DNA of 64,000 nt from Tardiphaga sp. P9-11 (GTDB lineage Bacteria; Pseudomonadota; Alphaproteobacteria; Rhizobiales; Xanthobacteraceae), in contig NZ_NPKQ01000003.1 of assembly GCF_008329525.1 (NCBI RefSeq), positions 434,001 to 498,000 of the forward strand, written 5' to 3'. Position 1 is the stretch's first letter. Each line of letters starts with the position of its first letter. Position numbers and translations under genes: made by a program. Below the pieces are notes generated by a model. That model saw only the letters and a list, made by a program, of their open reading frames with translations. It had not been told where the DNA came from and did not search any database. Positions 36,229 through 44,257 of this stretch are shown one piece after another.

Positions 36229-36969
36229 ATGAGCGATGCAATCCTGGACGTTCAGAACCTGGTCGGCGGCTACGGTAAGACGACGATTCTCAACGGCACC
36301 ACCTTCTCGGTGCCGGCCGGATCGATCACCACCGTCATCGGGCCGAACGGCGCCGGTAAGTCGACAGTGTTCAAGGCGATCTTCGGCCTGCTGAAGCTGC
36401 GCGAGGGCAAAGTCACATTCAAAGGCAAGGACGTGACCGGTCTGAGCCAGCGCGCACTGCTGGCCGCAGGCATCTGCTACGTCCCGCAAGGCCGCAACAT
36501 CTTCCCGGAACTCACGGTCCGTCACAATATCGAGCTCGGCGCCGTCGCCGCTGGTCGTGACATCACCGATCTGCCGGCCCGCATCGAAGCCGCGCTCGAC
36601 AAATTCCCGGTGTTGCGCACCAAGGCCAAGCAACAGGCCTCGACCCTTTCGGGCGGCGAGCAAAAGCAGCTCGAAATCGCCCGTGGCCTGCTGCTCAATC
36701 CGCAGCTTGTGCTAATCGACGAGCCCTCCATCGGGCTGTCGCCGCTGATGGTGCTGCAGACCTTCAATATCTTGAAAGAGCTGCGCGACCGCGGTGTCTC
36801 GATCCTGATGATCGAACAGAATGCGCGATCGGCGCTGGAGATTTCCGATTTCGGCATCGTGCTCGAACTCGGCCAAACCCGTTTGATGGACAAGGCCGAC
36901 CGTGTGCTCAAAGATCCGCGCATCGGGCAACTGTTCCTCGGCGGCGCCATGACGGAGACCGCGGCATGA
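36229..36969 (+). CDS. branched-chain-type ABC transporter ATPase (LivF-like)
   Basis: 246 residues. Walker A GPNGAGKST, Q-loop CYVPQGRNIFPELTV, signature LSGGEQKQLEIARGL, Walker B LVLIDEPSIGLSPLM, H-loop LMIEQNARSALEIS (glutamine in place of the switch histidine, normal for LivF). It completes a five-part importer. The start of the dehydratase gene overlaps its stop (36966-36969), which ties the transporter to catabolism of dehydroshikimate precursors. Confidence 0.92.
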   Translation: MSDAILDVQNLVGGYGKTTILNGTTFSVPAGSITTVIGPNGAGKSTVFKAIFGLLKLREGKVTFKGKDVTGLSQRALLAAGICYVPQGRNIFPELTVRHNIELGAVAAGRDITDLPARIEAALDKFPVLRTKAKQQASTLSGGEQKQLEIARGLLLNPQLVLIDEPSIGLSPLMVLQTFNILKELRDRGVSILMIEQNARSALEISDFGIVLELGQTRLMDKADRVLKDPRIGQLFLGGAMTETAA

Positions 36970-38825
36970 ACAAGCTCTCGATCGCCACCGTCTCGCTATC
37001 AGGGGCACTGGATGAGAAACTCCGTGCCATCGCGGCTGCCGGCTTCGACGAGGTCGAGATCTTTGAAGCGGACCTTCTATCCTTCAATGGCAGCCCCAGG
37101 GATGTCGGCCAGATGTGCCGCGACCTAGGCCTGACCATTTGCGCTTTCCAACCGTTCCGCGACTTCGAGGGCATGCATGAGCCGCAGCGCAGCCGCAACT
37201 TCGCGCGCGCGGCGCGCAAGTTCGACCTGATGAAGGAGCTGCAGACGGATTTGATGCTGATCTGCAGCAACATCTCGCCGGCCTCGCTCGGCGGTATCGA
37301 CCGCGCAGCGGCGGATTTTCGTGAGCTAGGAGACCTCGCCGCCAAGCATGGCATGCGTGTCGGCTTCGAAGCACTCGCATGGGGCGCTCATGTCAACGAC
37401 TACCGCGATGCCTGGGAGATCGTGCGCCGCGCCAATCACCCGTCCATCGGCGTGATCCTCGACAGCTTCCATGCACTGGCTCCGGCATTTCCCGTCAGCG
37501 CCATTGCATCCATTCCGGCCGACAAGATCTTTCTGGTACAGCTCGCCGATGCGCCGAAGCTGGGCCTCGACGTCCTGTCCTGGAGCCGGCATTTCCGCTG
37601 CTTTCCCGGTCAGGGCGACCTGCCCGTAGCCAAGTTCATGGAGGCCGTGCAAGCCACTGGCTATAGTGGCGCGTGGTCCCTCGAGATTTTCAACGACCAG
37701 TTCCGCGCAGGCTCCGCCGTCCGTACTGCCACTGACGGATTGCGTTCACTGATCCTGCTGCAGGATCAACTGGCGAAGGCACCGGCCGACGCCCTGCAGC
37801 CGAAGACATCCACCCGCGGTGTTGGCTTTATCGAATTCGCCGTCAATGAGACCAAGGCGACTGACCTCGCAACACTGCTCAGCCAACTTGGTTTTCACAA
37901 GACTGGCGCCCACCGCAGCAAGGACGTCGAACGCTGGTCCCAGGGTGCGATTGAGCTCGTGGTCAATTCGGAGCCAGACGGTTTCGCGCATTCGCATTAC
38001 GTCACCCATGGCGCCGGCGTCTGCGCCATCGCGCTCGATGTCGGCGATACCAAGCAAGCCATGGCGCGCGCGGAAGCCCTGCGGGCGCGGACGTTCTATC
38101 AGCCAGTCGGACCCGGCGAGCTGGAGATTCCAGCGATTCACGGTGTCGGCGGCAGCCTGCTGTATTTTCTCGAAGCGGCCGGGAAGAACTGGGATATCGA
38201 TTTCGAGCCGCTCAAGAGCGATGCCGGTACAGATCATCTCTCCGTCGTCGATCATATCTCGCAATCGATGCCCTACGACGAGATGTTATCGTGGCTTCTG
38301 TTCTACACCGGTATTCTCGACCTGCAGCGCCTGCCGCAGATGGAAATTCCGGACCCAGTCGGCCTCGTGCAAAGCCAGGCGCTGATATCAGCCAATCAGT
38401 CGCTGCGCATCATCCTGAACGGATCGTCCGCAACGCGCACGCTGTCGAACCGCTTCATCTCAGAATTTTTCGGCTCGGGCGTACAGCACATTGCGTTCTC
38501 ATGCAGTAATATCTTCGCGGCTGTGGCTGAGATGCGCAAACGCGGCGCCAAATTCCTGCGCATTCCCGAGAACTATTACGATGACGTTGAAGCGAAATAC
38601 GGGCTCGATGCCGAACTGATGGCTGCACTGCGGGACAACCAGATTCTCTACGACCGTGAAAACGACGGCGAATTCTTCCAGATCTACACGCCGAGCTTCG
38701 ACGAGCGTTTCTTCTTCGAGATCGTCGAGCGCCGCAACTATCAAGGATTTGGCGCGGCCAATGCCGGCATTCGACTTGCTGCGCAGACCCGTGACGCGCG
38801 GCCGGTATCACTGCCGCGCATCTGA
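36966..38825 (+). CDS. qsuB: QsuB-type 3-dehydroshikimate dehydratase fused to an HPPD-like domain
   Basis: 619 residues. Domain 1 (about 1-270) is a sugar-phosphate-isomerase-like TIM barrel with expected metal ligands in LGFEALAWG (Glu), GVILDSFH (Asp/His), FLVQLAD (Gln) and WSLEIFND (Glu). Domain 2 (about 285-600) is a vicinal-oxygen-chelate pair like 4-hydroxyphenylpyruvate dioxygenase, with candidate metal ligands in DHLSVVDHI, GVQHIAFSC and GEFFQIYT. In QsuB the N-terminal domain converts 3-dehydroshikimate to protocatechuate; the role of the second domain is not clear to me. It is the last gene of the shikimate module. Confidence 0.88.
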   Translation: MNKLSIATVSLSGALDEKLRAIAAAGFDEVEIFEADLLSFNGSPRDVGQMCRDLGLTICAFQPFRDFEGMHEPQRSRNFARAARKFDLMKELQTDLMLICSNISPASLGGIDRAAADFRELGDLAAKHGMRVGFEALAWGAHVNDYRDAWEIVRRANHPSIGVILDSFHALAPAFPVSAIASIPADKIFLVQLADAPKLGLDVLSWSRHFRCFPGQGDLPVAKFMEAVQATGYSGAWSLEIFNDQFRAGSAVRTATDGLRSLILLQDQLAKAPADALQPKTSTRGVGFIEFAVNETKATDLATLLSQLGFHKTGAHRSKDVERWSQGAIELVVNSEPDGFAHSHYVTHGAGVCAIALDVGDTKQAMARAEALRARTFYQPVGPGELEIPAIHGVGGSLLYFLEAAGKNWDIDFEPLKSDAGTDHLSVVDHISQSMPYDEMLSWLLFYTGILDLQRLPQMEIPDPVGLVQSQALISANQSLRIILNGSSATRTLSNRFISEFFGSGVQHIAFSCSNIFAAVAEMRKRGAKFLRIPENYYDDVEAKYGLDAELMAALRDNQILYDRENDGEFFQIYTPSFDERFFFEIVERRNYQGFGAANAGIRLAAQTRDARPVSLPRI

Positions 38826-38839
38826 CAGCGGGCGAAAAC

Positions 38840-39211
38840 TTACTTCGGCCGAATGCTTTGATCGCCACCTGGACTGCCCGGCGGGGGAATGACAGGCGTA
38901 TTGCTGCTATCCGAATTCGGAGCGGGCGCCCGCATCGCGGGATCGATATTGCTCGGCGGACACAGAACACCATCTGATTTCGCGAGCTTGTCGCCCAACG
39001 TCTCCGGACTCTGGCCGGTCGTCGTGCCGTTGGGAGAAATCGTCCCCCGCGGGGTCGTTTGTGTCGGCGCACAATTGGCGTTTGCACGCTCCGCCGCGGG
39101 TGGCGCGGTCTGTGCTGGAGGGGTAGCGGCCATCGGCGGCGCCTGCGCAATTGCTGCATTGGAACAGGCCACGACAAAACCCACAGTGACGAGCGACTTT
39201 TTGATCTGCAT
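38840..39211 (-). CDS. secreted Pro/Ala-rich hypothetical protein
   Basis: 123 residues from ATG 39211; the ORF could start at 39259, but only the later ATG gives a signal peptide (MQIKKSLVTVGFVVACSNAA, cleaved near AIAQ). The mature part is rich in Pro, Ala and Thr, low in hydrophobics and probably disordered, with two cysteines (NCAPTQTTPRG, GVLCPPSNIDPAMRAP). It is likely periplasmic. Not recognised. Convergent with the dehydratase gene; 51 bases from the methyltransferase gene. Confidence 0.62.
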   Translation of the reverse strand: MQIKKSLVTVGFVVACSNAAIAQAPPMAATPPAQTAPPAAERANANCAPTQTTPRGTISPNGTTTGQSPETLGDKLAKSDGVLCPPSNIDPAMRAPAPNSDSSNTPVIPPPGSPGGDQSIRPK

Positions 39212-39262
39212 CTGAAGCAAACCACCGGCGCGAACGGAGGTTCCAGTCTGAAGATGCACCGA

Positions 39263-39901
39263 TCAGGATTTAACGTAGCGGATCAGCGAAAAATGCCCCA
39301 TCGGCGGCATCGGCCGGCGCTCAGCCAGCGTGATCCCGCCATGCACCGCAGCCCAATCCACCAGCCGCTTCCACGGGAACTCCGGCCGCCAGCCGAGGCG
39401 ACGCGCCAAGGGCGCAAAGGCCATTTCGAAAATCCTGCGTGGACCGCTTTCGGCGCCGATGTGATTGATCAGAATGAGCTCGCCACCGGGCTTTAACACG
39501 CGAACGAAATCGTCGAGCGTGGCCTCCGGGTCGGGAACAGCAGTGATGACATACTGCGCCACGACGGCGTCGAAGAAGGAATCCGGAAAAGCCAGATTCT
39601 TGGCGTCCATCACCGCCAGCGTTTCCACGTTGGTGAGGCCTTCGTTACGCACGCGCTGATGCGCCTTACGCAGCATAGGTTCGGAGATATCGACGCCGCA
39701 GATTTTGGTCGTGCTCTTGTAGTCGACAAGCGACAGGCCTGTACCGACGCCGACATCGAGAATGCGGCCACCGATCCGGTCTGCCTCGATGATGGTGGAT
39801 TGTCGCCCGGCGTCAAAAACCTTGCCGAATACCAGATCATAGACAGGTGCCCATAATCCGTACGCCTTCGCGACCCCCGCGCGGTCGATATCGCCAGCCA
39901 T
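39263..39901 (-). CDS. pmtA: PmtA-like phosphatidylethanolamine N-methyltransferase (class I SAM)
   Basis: 212 residues. SAM-binding motif I ILDVGVGTGLSL, acidic end of strand 2 CGVDISEPML, and later VVAQYVITAVPDPEATLDDF and VLKPGGELILINHI. The opening AYGLWAPVYDLVFGKVFDAG resembles the UbiE-like (Rhodobacter-type) PmtA that methylates phosphatidylethanolamine toward phosphatidylcholine. The lipid assignment rests on this similarity. A general SAM methyltransferase is the alternative. It follows mnmA by 17 bases on the same strand. Confidence 0.78.
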   Translation of the reverse strand: MAGDIDRAGVAKAYGLWAPVYDLVFGKVFDAGRQSTIIEADRIGGRILDVGVGTGLSLVDYKSTTKICGVDISEPMLRKAHQRVRNEGLTNVETLAVMDAKNLAFPDSFFDAVVAQYVITAVPDPEATLDDFVRVLKPGGELILINHIGAESGPRRIFEMAFAPLARRLGWRPEFPWKRLVDWAAVHGGITLAERRPMPPMGHFSLIRYVKS

Positions 39902-39918
39902 GCCCCTACCCTGAACTC

Positions 39919-41115
39919 TTACACACGCATCGCTGCGACAGTTGAGACATTAGCATCGCGTGGGGACGTGCTGACAGGGCTTTTCGCCGCAGCGCTCTTG
40001 ATGAAGCCGCCGCCGAGCACGCGGGCCTGGCCGTCCGGCGCGTCGTAGAACACACAGGCCTGACCGGGCGACACGCCCTCCTCGCCGCCAACCAGTTCGA
40101 TCTCGTAGCCGCCGTTCACGGCGCGCAGCCAGGCTGGCTGTGGTCCACGGGTCGAGCGAACCTTGACGAACAGTTCGAGACCGTCGCCAACCGCGCGATC
40201 GAGCGTCCCGCCGCCAATCCAGTTAAGGTCGCGCAGCACGATGCGATGCATGCGCAGCGCCTGGCGTGGGCCGACGATCACGCGCCGGGTGACGGCGTCG
40301 AGCTTGATCACATAGAGCGGCGCGCTGGCAGCGATGCCAAGGCCACGGCGCTGCCCGATGGTGAAATGAATAATCCCGTCATGGCGGCCGATGACATGGC
40401 CCTCCATATCGACGATCTCGCCCGGTTCCAGAGCATTCGGCTTCAGACGCTCGATCACGTCGGTATAGCGGCCAGACGGCACGAAGCAGATGTCCTGGCT
40501 GTCCTGCTTGTCGGCAACCGACAGATCGAACTGCCGGGCCAGCTCGCGGGTCTGCGGCTTGCTCATGTCACCGAGCGGGAAGCGCAGGTAGTCGAGCTGC
40601 TCCTGCGTGGTGGCGAACAGAAAATAGCTCTGGTCGCGATCCGCATCAGCGGCACAGACCATAGCACGCGAGCCGTCGGCCAAGCGGCGCGACGCCACAT
40701 AATGTCCGGTTGCCAGCGCCTGCGCGCCGAGATCGCGCGCGGTGGCCAGCAGATCACGGAACTTGACGGAACGATTGCACTCGATGCACGGCACCGGCGT
40801 TTCGCCGGAAGCATAGCTTGCAGCAAAATTGTCGATGACTGACTCGCGGAACCGGCTTTCGTAGTCCAGCACGTAATGCGGAATCCCGATACGCTCGGCG
40901 ACGTCCCGGGCATCGTGAATGTCACGGCCGGCGCAGCAGGCGCCCTTACGATGGGTCGCGGCGCCATGGTCGTAGAGTTGCAGCGTAATACCGACGACGT
41001 CGTAGCCCTGCGATTTCAACAGCGCAGCCGTCGCCGAGGAGTCGACGCCGCCGGACATGGCGACCACGACCCTGGTGTCCTGCGGACGGCCTTCGAGATC
41101 GAGACTGTTGAGCAT
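39919..41115 (-). CDS. mnmA: tRNA-specific 2-thiouridylase MnmA
   Basis: 398 residues from ATG 41115; a GTG at 41127 adds four residues. PP-loop [25 protein letters not shown], nucleophile cysteine in [37 protein letters not shown] with the second catalytic cysteine, and the C-terminal beta barrel ([15 protein letters not shown]). It puts sulfur at position 2 of wobble uridine 34 in tRNA(Lys/Glu/Gln). Housekeeping gene. Confidence 0.95.
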   Translation of the reverse strand: MLNSLDLEGRPQDTRVVVAMSGGVDSSATAALLKSQGYDVVGITLQLYDHGAATHRKGACCAGRDIHDARDVAERIGIPHYVLDYESRFRESVIDNFAASYASGETPVPCIECNRSVKFRDLLATARDLGAQALATGHYVASRRLADGSRAMVCAADADRDQSYFLFATTQEQLDYLRFPLGDMSKPQTRELARQFDLSVADKQDSQDICFVPSGRYTDVIERLKPNALEPGEIVDMEGHVIGRHDGIIHFTIGQRRGLGIAASAPLYVIKLDAVTRRVIVGPRQALRMHRIVLRDLNWIGGGTLDRAVGDGLELFVKVRSTRGPQPAWLRAVNGGYEIELVGGEEGVSPGQACVFYDAPDGQARVLGGGFIKSAAAKSPVSTSPRDANVSTVAAMRV

Positions 41116-41381
41116 GGTTTCGGTCACTGATGCGACCGCGCTGGCTGCAAACCGTCGCGATCAGGAAAACGGAGCCAAATCCCGGAACTTAAGGTAGATC
41201 CGACAATGGTTGGGGTATGGCTCTTTAATATAGGCCGCCTTGCGCTCAATCAATCACGGCACCGCGCCGGGAACGGCAATTCTTGCCGCCGGGCAGAAAA
41301 GAAGTGGCCATGTTCCCCGTCACGACAGGCGACGTCCGGACTAACATATTGAATTATAACGACTTTAAAACTCAGACTGGC
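41116..41381. other. mnmA-fliK intergenic region
   Basis: No ORF that I can support. The sequence becomes AT-richer toward 41370 (ATTGAATTATAACGACTTTA), as expected upstream of a promoter. The sigma-54 promoter of fliK follows at 41382. GGCAATTCTTGCC at 41274-41286 is a short perfect palindrome of unknown role. A FlbD enhancer site may lie here, but I could not recognise one. Confidence 0.4.
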
Positions 41382-41397
41382 TGGCCCGGTCCTTGCT
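41382..41397 (+). promoter_or_regulatory. sigma-54 promoter of fliK-flgD
   Basis: TGGCCCGGTCCTTGCT fits TGGC-N7-TTGC exactly, with GG at -24 and GC at -12 in register. It lies 36 bases before the fliK GTG. FlbD, the sigma-54 activator expected to act here, is encoded 6.6 kb downstream. Confidence 0.75.
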
Positions 41398-41432
41398 GAA
41401 AGGAGGATAGAACTCTTCTGGAAAGGCCGCCC

Positions 41433-42941
41433 GTGGTTAGCGTTACGCAGGATATTGCCTCAACCGTCTCGTTTCAGAGCGCGCGTTCGACCTCGTCCCG
41501 CGATGATCAGCAGTCGGACTCCGGTAGCTTCGGCTCGCTGGTCGACAGCAACATCGTTGCCAGCGCCAATAGTGACCGCGCCGCGGCTGCAACCCAGCAG
41601 GATCTGCCGACGCCGGCCCGGCGCGACGATCGCTCGGTCAGCAACGACAAGGCACGGCCGAGCGACGACCGAACCGATCAGGCAGCCTCCGCTGATGCAC
41701 GGGACCGCGACGCTCAGGCTGCCGGCACCGCGAACGACGGCCGCAAGGTGAAGAAGGGCGACAAGAACGACACGAAGGCCGATTCCAAATCCGACGCGAA
41801 GACCGACAGTAAGAGTGACACCAAGGACGCCTCGTCCAAGGGTACCGACACCACCAAAGCAACGGATGCCGACGCCACGGCGGTAACCGACAAGCCTGTC
41901 GCTGTTGCGGCTGTTGCTGTCGCCATTCCGGTCCCGATCGCTACGGACGTCGCCGTGACGGCGACAACGCCCGAAACCGCTGGCGCTGCCCAGCCGCTTG
42001 CGATCGCAGCCGCCGTATTGAAGGCGCAGGCCGCAGCCACCGAAGCGACCGCAACAGGGGCTGAAACAGTGCCGGCGACCACCGCACCGGAAGCTGAGGA
42101 AAATTTCGCAGCGTTGATTGCATCGGCAACTCCCGCTGCCGGCAAGACGGGCGCGAAGAAGACCGGCGTTTCCGACGCGACCACGACCGCAACGACCGCT
42201 GTCAAATCCGACGACAAGACAGCAACCGACGCTACGGCATCGACGCAGCCGACCGACGTAAAGGCGACAGCTCAGACCGCTGCGAAGGATGTTAAGCCGG
42301 ACGGAACTTCGGCGGACGGCGCTAAGCCTGAAGCGGCAACGCCAGAGCCTAACAAGGCCGCCATCGCCGCATCTCAGGACCATCGCACCGAACATGCCGC
42401 TCAGCCTGCGGCACCGGATGTGAACACGCCGGTCAGCAACGCCTTGCAGCAGCCGTTGCAGACCGCGCCGGCGGCGGCGGCCCCACAGCTGACTGCGACC
42501 GTGGCGACCAACGCTCCCGTGCCTTTGAACGGTGTCGCCGTCGAGATCGCACAGAACGCCAAATCGGGAAAGAGCAGCTTCGACATCCGGCTCGACCCTG
42601 CCGAGCTCGGCCGTATCGACGTCCGGCTCGAAGTCGACAAGCATGGCAATGTGACGTCGCACCTCACCGTCGAGAAGCCGGAAACCCTGACCATGCTGCG
42701 CCAGGATGCACCGCAACTGCAGCGGGCGCTCGAACAGGCCGGCCTCAAGACCAGCGACAGTGGATTACAGTTCAGCCTGCGCGATCAGTCGCAAGGCCAG
42801 CAACAGAACAGTAGTGAGAATTCGGGCCGTAACGCCCAGCGCCTTGTCATTCACGAAGACGAGTCCGTGCCTGCAATTGCTGCGGGCCGCGGTTATGGCC
42901 GCATGCTGGGATCCAGCAGCGGCGTCGACATCAGTATCTGA
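41433..42941 (+). CDS. fliK: flagellar hook-length control protein FliK
   Basis: 502 residues from GTG 41433 (GGAAAGG upstream). The first 360 residues are low-complexity Ala/Thr/Lys/Asp sequence with KSDAKTDSKSDTKD repeats, as expected for the disordered FliK ruler. The C-terminal 130 residues hold the conserved Flg_hook domain: SSFDIRLDPAELGRIDVRLE, followed by LTVEKPETLTMLRQDAPQLQ and RALEQAGLK. FliK is secreted during hook assembly and switches export specificity through FlhB. First gene of the sigma-54 unit. Confidence 0.92.
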   Translation: MVSVTQDIASTVSFQSARSTSSRDDQQSDSGSFGSLVDSNIVASANSDRAAAATQQDLPTPARRDDRSVSNDKARPSDDRTDQAASADARDRDAQAAGTANDGRKVKKGDKNDTKADSKSDAKTDSKSDTKDASSKGTDTTKATDADATAVTDKPVAVAAVAVAIPVPIATDVAVTATTPETAGAAQPLAIAAAVLKAQAAATEATATGAETVPATTAPEAEENFAALIASATPAAGKTGAKKTGVSDATTTATTAVKSDDKTATDATASTQPTDVKATAQTAAKDVKPDGTSADGAKPEAATPEPNKAAIAASQDHRTEHAAQPAAPDVNTPVSNALQQPLQTAPAAAAPQLTATVATNAPVPLNGVAVEIAQNAKSGKSSFDIRLDPAELGRIDVRLEVDKHGNVTSHLTVEKPETLTMLRQDAPQLQRALEQAGLKTSDSGLQFSLRDQSQGQQQNSSENSGRNAQRLVIHEDESVPAIAAGRGYGRMLGSSSGVDISI

Positions 42942-42951
42942 GGAGCAAACC

Positions 42952-43665
42952 ATGGCAGTCGATACAGTAGTGAACCCGGTCGTATCCGGGACGTCCACGG
43001 TCTCCAGCTCGAGCAACAGCTCAAGCTCGTCGAGCTCAACCACGGGCATCGCGGATAACTTCCAGACGTTCCTGACACTTCTGACGACACAGTTGCAGAA
43101 TCAGAATCCGCTCGATCCGCTAGACACCAATCAGTTTACACAGCAGCTGGTACAGTTCGCGGGCGTCGAACAGCAGCTCAAGTCGAACGACCAGCTGAAA
43201 TCCCTGGTCGATCTTGGCAAAGCTACAGAAGCGACGCAGGCGCTCATCTATGTCGGCAACAACGTTGCGGTCGACGGCAGCACGGCGCAGTTCAAGACGT
43301 CGGCGACATGGAATCTGCTCGCCGATAAGGACTCTACAGCCACCGTCAACATTACGAACTCAGCTGGTAACGTTGTCTACACCGGCAAGTATACGTTGAA
43401 GTCCGGCAACGGCACTTTCGTATGGGACGGCAAAGGCAATGACGGCGTTCAGTATCCCGAAGGGGCCTATACGCTGACTGCAACGGGCAAGGACGACAAC
43501 GGCCGCGACGTAGCCGTCTCCACGGAAGTCCAGGGTATCGTCGATTCCGTCGATCTGTCAGCGAGCCCCGCTCTGCTCTCGATCAACGGCACCAACTACA
43601 CGGTCGACAAGATCAAGCGTGTCGTGCGTCCGACGACAACGCCGCCGACCACACCGACAACCTGA
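42952..43665 (+). CDS. flgD: flagellar hook assembly (capping) protein FlgD
   Basis: 237 residues from ATG 42952 (AGGAG upstream). After a serine-rich N-terminus comes the export/capping signature NFQTFLTLLTTQLQNQNPLD and FTQQLVQFAGVEQQLKSND. The middle region has the FlgD FlgD-Ig/Tudor domains (GTFVWDGKGNDGVQYPEGAY). The tail is Thr/Pro-rich (RPTTTPPTTPTT). FlgD caps the growing hook. Co-transcribed with fliK, whose stop is 10 bases upstream. Confidence 0.92.
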   Translation: MAVDTVVNPVVSGTSTVSSSSNSSSSSSSTTGIADNFQTFLTLLTTQLQNQNPLDPLDTNQFTQQLVQFAGVEQQLKSNDQLKSLVDLGKATEATQALIYVGNNVAVDGSTAQFKTSATWNLLADKDSTATVNITNSAGNVVYTGKYTLKSGNGTFVWDGKGNDGVQYPEGAYTLTATGKDDNGRDVAVSTEVQGIVDSVDLSASPALLSINGTNYTVDKIKRVVRPTTTPPTTPTT

Positions 43666-43810
43666 CGCTGCAACGCATCATCTCCTCGGGACGATATTTC
43701 GAACCAAATTCAGTTCTATTCGCATTGGAGTTGTAGGCTTAGGCAAATTTTAAGTCGCTGGGCGTAGATTATTGAAGTGAGTTCAGTGGTTGAGAGTTTG
43801 TGAGTACGCC

Positions 43811-44086
43811 ATGACAGAACCCCATCGCCCGAGGGTCAAATACGTCATCGGGCCTGACGGCAGTCCGTTAACAATTGCGGATCTGCCCGCGCCCGGAACT
43901 AAACGGTGGGTCATCCGCCGCAAAGCCGAAGTTGTCGCCGCTGTGCGCGGTGGCCTTCTGTCTCTTGAGGAAGCCTGCAGCCGTTATACGCTGACAGTCG
44001 ACGAATTCCTCTCCTGGCAGTTCTCGATCGACCAGCACGGTCTGGCTGGGCTGCGGACCACCCGTATCCAGCAGTATCGTCAGTAA
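43811..44086 (+). CDS. sciP: SciP (DUF1153) CtrA-inhibitory regulator
   Basis: 91 residues from ATG 43811, about the length of Caulobacter SciP. A basic helix-turn-helix protein: KYVIGPDGSPLTIADLPAPG, then RWVIRRKAEVVAAVRGGLLS, LEEACSRYTLTVDEFLSWQ. In Caulobacter SciP binds CtrA and blocks its activation of cell-cycle and flagellar promoters. Its location just before fliF, a CtrA-type early flagellar gene, is consistent with this. It has its own 145-base upstream region after flgD and probably its own promoter. Confidence 0.88.
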   Translation: MTEPHRPRVKYVIGPDGSPLTIADLPAPGTKRWVIRRKAEVVAAVRGGLLSLEEACSRYTLTVDEFLSWQFSIDQHGLAGLRTTRIQQYRQ

Positions 44087-44118
44087 ACGAATCGTTAATA
44101 TCTCCAATTCGATGAAAA

Positions 44119-44146
44119 CCGGCTCCCTCACGGGAAGTCGGCTTTC
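44119..44146 (+). terminator. possible terminator after sciP
   Basis: CCGGCTCCC and CGGGAAGTCGG form an imperfect GC-rich stem with a TCA loop, followed by CTTTCGT. The T-run is weak. It would separate sciP from the fliF operon. Confidence 0.4.
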
Positions 44147-44173
44147 GTCATTTCGCCATATTTTTGCCACCCG

Positions 44174-44187
44174 TTAACCGACGTTAA
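44174..44187 (+). promoter_or_regulatory. CtrA-like site upstream of fliF
   Basis: TTAA-CCGACG-TTAA, each half followed by CC. The canonical CtrA site is TTAA-N7-TTAA, so the spacer is one base short. It lies 71 bases upstream of the fliF GTG, where Caulobacter fliF carries CtrA and FlbD control sites. Confidence 0.4.
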
Positions 44188-44257
44188 CCATATCGAAACC
44201 ATACCCCGGCAAAATTTGCCCAGTCGGTCTTTGAGGCCGAATCTCAGGGGCTGGTTC

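Noticed and set aside
41460-42716. 418-codon minus-strand ORF opposite fliK
   Set aside because: fliK has a sigma-54 promoter, a start and the Flg_hook domain; the opposite frame is Arg/Cys-rich low complexity.
43016-43042. Short tandem repeat in flgD (serine codons)
   Set aside because: A serine-rich linker in FlgD encoded by varied codons, not a DNA repeat of interest.
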